Shown one piece after another: positions 1-5,106 of a stretch of DNA of 7,551 nt. The stretch comes from Alkalibacterium indicireducens (GTDB lineage: Bacteria > Bacillota > Bacilli > Lactobacillales > Carnobacteriaceae_A), in NCBI RefSeq assembly GCF_039522005.1, contig NZ_BAAADA010000138.1:1-7551 (forward strand), written 5' to 3'. The notes beneath the pieces were generated by a model. That model was given only the letters and a program-made list of their open reading frames with translations, was not told where the DNA came from and made no database searches. Both the position numbers and the translations under genes were made by a program. How positions within the stretch are numbered: position 1 is the stretch's first letter; each line of letters opens with the position of its first letter.

Positions 1-17
1 TGTTGTATAATGGACAT

Positions 18-88
18 AAGGAATCCCTCCTGGAGTACGTGTCTTAGTCGACAACCTAATTGTACCATATGGGGGGGGTCCTTTTTTC
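18..88 (+). terminator. Possible G-rich terminator-like structure at the window edge
   Basis: AAGGA at 18-22 can pair with TCCTT at 79-83. Inside this, CCCTCC at 25-30 can pair with part of a G8 tract at 71-78, with one mismatch and some G-U pairs. A run of six T follows at 83-88. The loop is long, about 40 bases. A perfect TATAAT lies at 6-11, so this could be a short leader or small RNA ending at the T run, but the -35 region is outside the window. I do not recognise a riboswitch or T-box. Weak call. Confidence 0.25.
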
Positions 89-178
89 TATGTTTTAAAA
101 AAGTTGATTTATCAGGTGTTAAACACGACAAATAATTATGAAATTGGCTCAAGTATCAACTAATACTGAGAAATATAC

Positions 179-221
179 AACCATTATATATTGGCAGTCG
201 GACTATCAATATATAATGGTT
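179..221. repeat. Perfect 15-bp inverted repeat
   Basis: The arm AACCATTATATATTG (179-193) is exactly complementary to CAATATATAATGGTT (207-221). The 13-bp centre can add a small AGTC/GACT stem. CAAAAAAG follows on the plus strand. It lies 35 bp beyond the stop of the decayed DUF378 gene, so it could terminate that transcript, or be a palindromic protein site or a small mobile-element relic. It is too AT-rich for a typical strong terminator. The structure is certain; its role is unknown. Confidence 0.7.
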
Positions 222-255
222 CAAAAAAGAGACTGGCATCTAGCTCAGCCACATT

Positions 256-500
256 TTAAAAATTAACGGTTTCCTTTATAGTATTTTCGGTCATTATCAC
301 GATAGAATCAGGACCATACATAAAATATTTAATGCAATATAGTGTTGCTAGACCATCGAGTACATAGACGATACGAGGAATGATATTATCCTGACCCAAA
401 AAATAGAGGCAACCAAGTTAAACTCAAAAAGTCCGACTAATAAGTAGTTTACCACACTAATAATTAAAATAACTAAAGCGACTCTGTCCAATGTTTTCAT
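256..500 (-). pseudogene. Frameshifted DUF378 (YuzA-like) small membrane protein
   Basis: Read from ATG at 500, the frame begins MKTLDRVALVILIISVVNYL and continues LVGLFEFNLVASIF, the usual DUF378 start: a first membrane helix, a VN[W/Y]xLVGLF turn and xLVASIF. It then leaves the family pattern and stops at 348-350 (50 aa). Shifting by one base at the T6 run (plus-strand A6, 398-403) restores GQDNIIPRIVYVLDGLATLY and a second helix, ending at TAA 256-258, about 81 aa in all. AAGGAG (plus-strand 511-516) sits 10 bases before the ATG. The Tyr and Asp at usually Trp and hydrophobic positions suggest further drift. The family is a two-helix membrane protein of unknown function. Alternatives are a sequencing error in the homopolymer or real slippage at T6. 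Family call is confident; the state of the gene is less so. Confidence 0.7.
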
Positions 501-541
501 CTTAAAATCTCTCCTTTCTCCTATAAATTTCTGACACCTAG

Positions 542-547
542 ATTATA
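542..547 (-). promoter_or_regulatory. Likely -10 box for the DUF378 gene
   Basis: A perfect TATAAT reads on the minus strand, placing transcription start near 535, about 35 bases before the ATG at 500. No good -35 box is found at the expected 17-bp spacing (CTCGCT there), so promoter strength is uncertain. Confidence 0.4.
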
Positions 548-756
548 GTCCTAACCTTTAATATAGCGAGTTATAAGCCTCGATAAAAGCACTATATATT
601 AAAACGAGTAATACTCTCTGAACGGAACATATGAGAGTAAATTATGTCCGAATTAGTGAAAGAATTAATTCAAACTGATATACTGGATACACGGATTTGA
701 ATAGACTAAAGGACTAACTTAGTTAATATTGAATTCTTTGTTTAGGAGAGTGTTAA

Positions 757-1215
757 ATGAGCGAACAAGTTATCCTTACCAATATGTGTCTGATACGCAA
801 CTCTGAAAACCAAGTCCTTGTTCGGGACAGACGAGATAAGAACTGGCCAGGCATTACTTTTCCAGGTGGGAAAATAGAACATGCGGAATCTTTCCAGAAG
901 GCTGTTATTAGAGAAGTATTTGAAGAAAGCGGACTAGTCATTTCTGATCCTGACCTTGTCGGCACCAAGCAGTTTCAGACTGACAAAGACGAACGCTACA
1001 TCGTTTTGTTATACATAGCAACGCAGTTTACGGGCACTTTGAGGTCTTCTGAAGAAGGAGAAGTATTCTGGATAGACGAATCGGAACTTTCAAACTATAA
1101 TCTGGTTCCTGACCTAATGGATATGTACAAGGTGATGATTTCTGAAGAATTAAACGAATTTTATTATGCGCGTACTCAGAACGAAGAGTCTGACTGGGAG
1201 CTTCAATTACTATAA
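757..1215 (+). CDS. Nudix hydrolase, probable 8-oxo-dGTP diphosphatase type
   Basis: This 152-aa protein belongs to the Nudix family of cytoplasmic nucleoside-diphosphate-X pyrophosphohydrolases. The complete Nudix box is present: G38, E44, R52-E53-V54, E56-E57, G59-L60, matching GX5EX7REUXEEXGU. The Glu residues of REVxEE coordinate the catalytic divalent metal. The preceding WPGITFPGG (30-38) and later EGEVFWI (about 100-106) are typical of the MutT/8-oxo-dGTPase-like branch in lactic acid bacteria, which cleans the nucleotide pool, but substrate cannot be fixed from sequence. Length is normal for the family. The start is supported by AGGAG at 744-748, eight bases before the ATG. Upstream, TTGAAT (697-702) and TAATAT (724-729) are only a poor promoter pair because of the 21-bp spacer. 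The next gene follows after 56 bp, so co-transcription is possible. Confidence 0.88.
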   Translation: MSEQVILTNMCLIRNSENQVLVRDRRDKNWPGITFPGGKIEHAESFQKAVIREVFEESGLVISDPDLVGTKQFQTDKDERYIVLLYIATQFTGTLRSSEEGEVFWIDESELSNYNLVPDLMDMYKVMISEELNEFYYARTQNEESDWELQLL

Positions 1216-1271
1216 ATGCATCTAATAGAACAGTCGGCTGCTGTCATGAGTACTCTATTAAGGCGGAGAAT

Positions 1272-1811
1272 ATGAGAATTCATTGCTCTAAGAAAATGCT
1301 CACAGCGATAAAAAATAGTGATGGTATTTTTGGAGATTCAAAGGTTGCTATCGATATGGATTATGATCATGCGACAGATTCGGATGAATTATACGACTGG
1401 CACGCGAATGTAGTGGAGCTGACAAGGGCTACTGTATTAGTTGTCCTGATGAATGATAAAACATATTATCCTATAGTTTGCGGGCCAATCAGATTAAGCA
1501 AAATAAATAGATTTTTAGCTGATTTCCAGTCCAATCTGCTTCAATTAATGCAGGAAACTAAAATTCCTGAAAGGATTAGGGAGGATTACGTTAATAACTG
1601 TAAGAATGTAACCTTTACTAAGACTTTGAACCATAGTAAAGTCAGCCAACTTAGCTCAATAGGATCGGACGCGCTCCACTACGTCTATTACGAAGATTTA
1701 AATATAAAGGATATAGATCCTATTAGTATAAGTGTTTGGTTAAGTGATATCTATCGAACAAAAGATGGTGTATTTCAAAAGCCTATTGATCTGTGGTTAG
1801 AGGAATGGTAA
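1272..1811 (+). CDS. DUF6933 domain protein, function unknown
   Basis: The 179-aa product opens MRIHCSKKML and has WHANVVELTRATVLVVLMND at about 43-62, then VTFTKTLNHSKVSQL at about 113-127. As I remember it, this order (CSKK/CTKK start, WHxN, a TVLVxLND strand, then FTKTxxRS) is the DUF6933 pattern. These are soluble proteins without known activity, often encoded singly. I see no signal peptide, membrane helix or known catalytic motif. The middle part resembles a helical region. The start has AGG at 1261-1263, eight bases upstream, and a too-close GGAG at 1265-1268. It follows the Nudix gene by 56 bp in the same direction and has no clear promoter of its own. No hairpin plus T run is found just downstream. 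That the frame is a real gene is very likely; the family name is from memory. Confidence 0.75.
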   Translation: MRIHCSKKMLTAIKNSDGIFGDSKVAIDMDYDHATDSDELYDWHANVVELTRATVLVVLMNDKTYYPIVCGPIRLSKINRFLADFQSNLLQLMQETKIPERIREDYVNNCKNVTFTKTLNHSKVSQLSSIGSDALHYVYYEDLNIKDIDPISISVWLSDIYRTKDGVFQKPIDLWLEEW

Positions 1812-2048
1812 AGGCGGACACATTAAGTGTAGGGTAATCGTATTTTACTGACTCTGAAAGCTGAAAGTATCAAAGACACCAAGTATCTCGATTAGGTATC
1901 CATTCATTGAACTAGTATCATTTAAATCAAGAAGGAGGGGTTGGGGGACCCCAACCTACAAAAGCATTGGAAACAATGAACAACTGTCTGGGTACTATAG
2001 GCGGCTTTTCTTTGTTTTTTTGTGGGAGCATATAACGGTCTTGTTTTG
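1812..2048. other. Gene-free stretch before the repeat array
   Basis: No supported gene is seen on either strand. A minus-strand open frame of 65 codons (1927-2124) has no ribosome site and family resemblance is absent. The stretch contains two compact hairpins (1939-1956 and 1965-1978) and then a pyrimidine-rich tract with T7 at about 2014-2020, which could be the end of a short structured transcript. Confidence 0.5.
1939..1978. other. Two adjacent compact hairpins
   Basis: GGTTGGGG (1939-1946) is perfectly complementary to CCCCAACC (1949-1956); with a realistic loop, seven pairs close over GGAC. Nine bases later CATTG (1965-1969) pairs with CAATG (1974-1978) over GAAA, a GNRA-type tetraloop on the plus strand. 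Neither is directly followed by a T run on the plus strand. On the minus strand the first hairpin is followed by a pyrimidine-rich CCTCCTTCTTG, which is a weak terminator at best. Possible parts of an unrecognised structured RNA. Confidence 0.4.
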
Positions 2049-2511
2049 CGACGAACTGAGCGCCCTCAATCCAACTGAGTGGGTTCCAAGATCCATCTTT
2101 CGACCAACTCGATGGCACGATCACAACTCAGTTGACTGCTCGCGACATCTTTCGACCAACTCAATGGCACGATCACAACTCAGTTGGCTGCTCCCACCAT
2201 CTTACGACCAACTCAATGGCACAATCACAACTCAGTTGACTGCTCGCGACATCTTTCGACCAACTCAATGGCACGATCACAACTCAGTTGGCTGCTCGCG
2301 ACATCTTACGACCAACTCGATGGCACGATCACAACTCAGTTGGCTGCTCGCGACATCTTACGACCAACTCGATGGCACGATCACAACTCAGTTGGCTGCT
2401 CCCACCATCTTACGACCAACTCAATGGCACGATCACAACTCAGTTGGCTGCTCGCGACATCTTACGACCAACTCGATGGCACGATCACAACTCAGTTGGC
2501 TGCTCCCGACA
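2049..2511. repeat. 52-bp tandem repeat array (minisatellite), eight copies plus one decayed
   Basis: Copies start at 2101, 2153, 2205, 2257, 2309, 2361, 2413 and 2465, always 52 bp apart with no spacers. The last copy loses the consensus after about 2511. A decayed copy in exact register occupies 2049-2100, about 30 of 52 bases identical to the next. Each unit begins CGACCAACTC, has GGCACGATCACAACTCAGTT near the middle and ends CATCTTA or CATCTTT. Within a unit CCAACT pairs with AGTTGG, and CAACTCAGTTG is itself a palindrome around one base. Variation falls in a few places: AA or GA before TGGC, GGC or GAC after AGTT, and CGCGACATC or CCCACCATC in the tail. Unit GC is near 54%, above the surroundings. 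It is not a CRISPR, because nothing variable separates the units. Function unknown. Confidence 0.95.
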
Positions 2512-2661
2512 GAGTGAGTCCTTGTCCTCATCAACCATTATCCGATTCCCACCCACTAAGCCTGTCACTTACTGAAGAGGGGACCAAACAACTTAGATGA
2601 TTAGCCACCAGATATCATCACCCTTAATACGCGCCTGCAACGCTGCTTTATTTCAAAAAAG
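2512..2661. other. Gene-free stretch after the repeat array
   Basis: After the last copy the sequence is unrelated to the repeat. I see no gene, ribosome site, strong hairpin or terminator here. Plus-strand open frames that run in from the array end at 2575 and 2600 and only reflect the absence of stop triplets in the repeat consensus. Confidence 0.5.
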
Positions 2662-2689
2662 TTGACTTTAAGTAAGTATAGATTGTATC
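2662..2689 (+). promoter_or_regulatory. Candidate promoter for the transporter-channel pair
   Basis: TTGACT at 2662-2667 is a good -35 box. The best element at legal spacing is TGTATC at 2684-2689 after 16 bp, which is a poor -10 box. The later TATATT at 2693-2698 is a better hexamer but lies 25 bp away. The start of transcription would be about 25-30 bases before the gene. Confidence 0.35.
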
Positions 2690-2722
2690 CTTTATATTAG
2701 TGCGTTAAAGGAGACGATTATA

Positions 2723-3607
2723 TTGAACGTTATTAATGGTGTTTTAAATGTGATATACAATGTCAGTTATTTTACCATGCCGATTTTCATTTTACTCCTG
2801 GTATTCAATTCAGGATTAAGTGAACACCCAAAAACTATTCTCAAGACAGTCAAAGATAACTGGGGCTTCTTCTTAAGGCTGGTGGCGTTTAACAATGTCA
2901 TTCTCCCCCTCATTCTCTGGCAGCTTCTCAGGATCATCCCAATAGATCCGGTTTATTCCGCAGCCTTTGTTATTCTATTTTTATGTGCAGGTGCCTCGAC
3001 AGTCATTGCATTTGTGCAGGAAACAGGTGAGAAGATCACTTATGCTGTTTCAACAATGATCCTGTTGACCTTGTCAACAGTTCTGATTTTACCTATTCTT
3101 TTGCCGAGGATGATTGAAGGGGTAGAAATCACTTCTCTTGACCTTATCGGAAGTCTGATTGCGAGTATCCTTCTTCCTTTATCGGCGGGGTCTTTCATGC
3201 GACTATTTTTCGAAGACTTGGCATTGAATATTAAGCCTTATACGTTGAAAACACAGAAGGTCATGATGAATATAGCAGTATACGGCATGATGCTGGGGCT
3301 TCTACCTGAATTGGTTCAGCTTATCGGGAGTGGTGTGATTACATCAAGCATTCTTATTGTACTAGCATCAGCAGTAATCGGGTATTTGATTGAAATGAAA
3401 AATCCCGACCGTGCGATGCAGCTGACTTCCGGATTTGCAGGGGGACAGAGGAATGGTGCAGTTGCATTTGCAGTAGTTTTAAATAACTTTTCTGATCCAG
3501 GCATTTTTCTTACGATTGCTGTGACAACGATGATCAGTACAGTGTTGTTCAGCACCTTATCCACTTATATAGGAAAATCAAGACTTAAAGAGGCCGAAAC
3601 TAGATAA
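2723..3607 (+). CDS. BASS-type (bile acid:sodium symporter family) transporter
   Basis: The 294-aa protein is almost wholly hydrophobic, with about nine or ten membrane helices (roughly 12-30, 49-69, 77-98, 105-128, 138-160, 178-198, 206-223, 236-254, 262-284). GFAGGQRNGAVAFAVVL at 238-254 fits the conserved late-helix motif of SBF/BASS carriers, where small residues and a Gly-x-x-Asn turn form part of the Na+ site. The family moves organic anions with Na+; bacterial substrates range from bile acids to pantoate or keto acids, and none can be assigned here. Length is slightly below the usual 300-330. The start codon is TTG, chosen because AAAGGAG at 2707-2713 lies nine bases upstream and no in-frame ATG is better placed. 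An MscS-type channel gene follows after 66 bp, with no terminator between. Confidence 0.75.
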   Translation: MNVINGVLNVIYNVSYFTMPIFILLLVFNSGLSEHPKTILKTVKDNWGFFLRLVAFNNVILPLILWQLLRIIPIDPVYSAAFVILFLCAGASTVIAFVQETGEKITYAVSTMILLTLSTVLILPILLPRMIEGVEITSLDLIGSLIASILLPLSAGSFMRLFFEDLALNIKPYTLKTQKVMMNIAVYGMMLGLLPELVQLIGSGVITSSILIVLASAVIGYLIEMKNPDRAMQLTSGFAGGQRNGAVAFAVVLNNFSDPGIFLTIAVTTMISTVLFSTLSTYIGKSRLKEAETR

Positions 3608-3673
3608 GGTTTCAATTAAAAAAATTACTTGCCGGCCGTGATACCCACGGATTCGGTATGAAGGAGATTAATA

Positions 3674-4438
3674 ATGAATTGGATTACATTTTTTATCGAT
3701 AAAGCCGTACCTGTAGTTATGGCAATACTTACTTTAATTATTGGATCAAGTCTGATTAAGGTTTTCAACAGACTATTGACGAGACAAGTTAAGAAATCAA
3801 AAATGGACGAAAGTCTTAAGCCATTTCTTCTGTCTGTTTTTAGTGTCGTAATGAAGATTCTTCTTATTATTGTTGTAATCGGTATTCTAGGCATACCAAC
3901 AGCGTCGTTTGTTGCTGTTCTGGGTGCAGGAAGTCTGGCGATTGGTCTGGCTTTTCAAGGCGCTCTGTCTAATCTGGCTGGAGGGGTACTACTTCTGACC
4001 ATGCGACCGTTCAAGGTAGGGGATTATATTGAAGGATCCGGATACAGCGGAACAGTCAAAGCCATCCAGATTCTTTATACCGAACTGATTACTCCGGACA
4101 ATAAAATGATCTACATTCCTAACGGCACACTGTCCAATGCTGGAATCGTCAATTATTCTGTTCATGACACCCGACGAGTCGATTTCACTTTCGGAGTTGG
4201 ATACGAGACAGATACTCAGCATGTGCTGAATGTATTGGAAGGTATTTTAAATAATCATGAGTTGGTCATGTCTGATCCTGAACCGTTTATTCGCCTGTCT
4301 GCACATGGAGACAGTGCCGTCGAATATGTTGCGAGAGTATGGGTCAAATCCGAAGATTACTGGACGGTATACTTTGATGTCCTGCAGGAAGTTAAGAAAT
4401 CCTTTGACCAGGAAGGGATTTCAATTTCTTACCCTTAA
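3674..4438 (+). CDS. mscS: MscS-type small mechanosensitive channel, C-terminus cut by a stop
   Basis: The 254-aa protein follows Escherichia coli MscS closely. Helices lie at about 10-32, 50-73 and 78-112. The pore helix carries the Gly/Ala pattern VLGAGSLAIGLAFQGALSNL (82-101), then RPFKVGDYIE (111-120), the beta-domain IPNG (148-151) and a C-terminal alpha/beta domain. The channel opens with membrane tension and releases solutes in osmotic downshock. AAGGAG at 3661-3666 lies seven bases before the ATG. The family normally ends near YPQMDI/V-H/N. Here YP is followed by TAA (4436-4438), and the same frame continues MDIHMEN to a second TAA at 4460-4462. One base change, CAA to TAA, explains this. 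The loss is only about eight residues, so the channel may still work. It is probably co-transcribed with the transporter upstream and ends at the terminator at 4468. Confidence 0.9.
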   Translation: MNWITFFIDKAVPVVMAILTLIIGSSLIKVFNRLLTRQVKKSKMDESLKPFLLSVFSVVMKILLIIVVIGILGIPTASFVAVLGAGSLAIGLAFQGALSNLAGGVLLLTMRPFKVGDYIEGSGYSGTVKAIQILYTELITPDNKMIYIPNGTLSNAGIVNYSVHDTRRVDFTFGVGYETDTQHVLNVLEGILNNHELVMSDPEPFIRLSAHGDSAVEYVARVWVKSEDYWTVYFDVLQEVKKSFDQEGISISYP

Positions 4439-4467
4439 ATGGATATTCACATGGAAAATTAAATGAT

Positions 4468-4504
4468 AAAGGAAATACTTAAACTAATAAGGGTCTCCTT
4501 TTTT
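4468..4504 (+). terminator. Rho-independent terminator after mscS
   Basis: AAAGGAAATACTTA (4468-4481) pairs with TAAGGGTCTCCTTT (4488-4501) over the loop AACTAA, with two mismatches and one G-U pair. T6 occupies 4499-4504. It starts only six bases past the second in-frame stop of mscS, which suggests the channel frame originally ended at 4462. The arm is A-rich on the other side, so it may also have served the convergent alkD gene. Confidence 0.75.
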
Positions 4505-4602
4505 CGTCCGATCAATACGGGATCAATTCCTCCAGTGTCATACTACCCTTTGCATTAAGACAAACATTATTCATCATCCTTCCGTTTGGCGAGAACCTTG
4601 CA

Positions 4603-4797
4603 TTAAAGGTACTTGCTGGCTTCCCGTATGCTCAAAGAAGCCGTGTCCTGTCAGTGTGTTTCGATGAATTGAGGGACCCATTCAGGATCAGTTTTGCTGT
4701 AGTCTCTTAAACTTCAGCCGATTGCTTTATTAATAAAGAATTCATTCTGGTTCAGGTTATTCACTATAATTTCTTCCAGAAGTACAGTGTCTGTTGA
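4603..4797 (-). pseudogene. 3' remnant of an AlkD-type DNA alkylation repair gene
   Basis: Read on the minus strand from 4797 the frame gives TDTVLLEEIIVNNLNQNEFF, then INKAIG, a TGA stop (4714-4716), SLRDYSKTDPEWVPQFIETH, another TGA (4651-4653), and QDTASLSIREASKYL with TAA at 4603-4605. This is the C-terminal end of the AlkD HEAT-like-repeat DNA glycosylases, whose pattern is FFIxKAIGWxLRxYSKTxPxWV and, at the end, LSxREASKYL. The first TGA replaces the conserved Trp of KAIGW (TGG to TGA). Only about the last 60 of some 220-235 residues remain; upstream of 4797 the frame has stops and no homology. Active members excise N3- and N7-alkylated purines. The remnant cannot be functional. Confidence 0.85.
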
Positions 4798-5014
4798 CTA
4801 TTACAACGAACTAGAAGATGTGCTATGTACGAGTCTCGACCACGTTGGAAAAGGAGATATTCTCCTGATCACGGGAGCTCGAGGAATGGATTATGGGGCA
4901 AAAACTGTTCTGGAAATGCTGCTGGAAAAGAAGACATTGGTTAAAAGGGATGCAGTCATAGATGTATTGAACAAGAAAATAGTGGGAATGGATGACCTGA
5001 AACTTGTCGAGTGA
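4787..5014 (+). pseudogene. 3' remnant, probably a Mur-ligase-type gene
   Basis: The frame is open from GTG 4787 and yields about 75 residues: VDYYNELEDVL, then GKGDILLITGARGMDYGAK, then a Leu/Lys-rich end. The GDILLITGARGMD segment resembles the C-terminal domain of Mur ligases (GDxVLIAGKGHE in MurE) as found in short UDP-N-acetylmuramyl peptide synthase-like proteins of lactobacilli. Those are several hundred residues, so only the last part would remain. No ribosome site precedes the GTG. The frame extends upstream to a stop at 4700-4702, but residues there do not fit and belong to the opposite-strand alkD remnant. It could alternatively be a real small protein, but the missing start signals and the neighbouring broken gene argue against this. 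Family assignment is tentative. Confidence 0.5.
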
Positions 5015-5050
5015 TTTTCTTTTTAAGAATTTAAAAAAATTTCTAAGATG

Positions 5051-5102
5051 TCCTCCTGTTTAATGCTATAATGAGTCAGATAATGGACAAGTTACAGGAG
5101 GA
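5051..5102 (+). promoter_or_regulatory. Inverted repeat able to hide the DUF1846 ribosome site
   Basis: TCCTCCTGT (5051-5059) is a perfect complement of ACAGGAGGA (5094-5102), which contains the AGGAGG ribosome site of the next gene. The left arm lies upstream of the -10 box (5067-5072), so it is present only in transcripts entering from further upstream. Such transcripts could fold and block translation, whereas the gene's own mRNA would stay open. The pairing is direct observation; the role is inference. Confidence 0.45.
5064..5072 (+). promoter_or_regulatory. Extended -10 promoter of the DUF1846 gene
   Basis: TGCTATAAT combines a consensus TATAAT (5067-5072) with the upstream TG of extended -10 promoters. 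No good -35 box is found 16-18 bp upstream, which fits an extended -10 type. Transcription would start near 5079, leaving a leader of about 28 bases. The ATG at 5071 overlaps this box and is therefore not the start codon. Confidence 0.65.
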
Positions 5103-5106
5103 AGAA

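Noticed and set aside
231..250. Small stem (TGGC/GCCA) before a minus-strand T6 as a terminator of the DUF378 gene
   Set aside because: Only four pairs over a ten-base loop, too weak to call.
644..700. Short open frame MSELVKELIQTDILDTRI, slightly like the N-terminus of a protein-isoaspartate methyltransferase
   Set aside because: Only 18 codons, no good ribosome site, and the resemblance is too short to support a remnant.
1927..2124. Minus-strand open frame of 65 codons
   Set aside because: No ribosome site, unusual Pro/Trp-rich composition, and it runs over hairpins and repeat DNA.
2049..2511. Replication origin iterons or DnaA-box cluster
   Set aside because: Unit length is far above usual iterons, no TTATCCACA-like DnaA box is found in the unit, and no replication initiator gene is nearby.
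2101..2516. CRISPR array
   Set aside because: Repeats are directly adjacent without variable spacers, the unit is longer than usual CRISPR repeats, and no cas gene is in the window.
2020..2600. Three overlapping plus-strand open frames through the repeat array, up to 165 codons, giving repeated peptides
   Set aside because: The 52-bp consensus has no stop triplet on the plus strand, and 52 is not a multiple of three, so all frames stay open automatically. No ribosome site precedes the starts, and the peptide resembles no known repeat protein.
4514..4602. Minus-strand peptide beginning FNARFSPNGRMMNNV, past the alkD stop
   Set aside because: It is in a different frame that overlaps the clear alkD C-terminus, has no start signal, and I recognise no family.
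5071..5106. Upstream ATG that would lengthen DUF1846 by 12 residues
   Set aside because: It overlaps the -10 box, has no ribosome site, and the extension is not family-like; ATG 5107 has a perfect AGGAGG.
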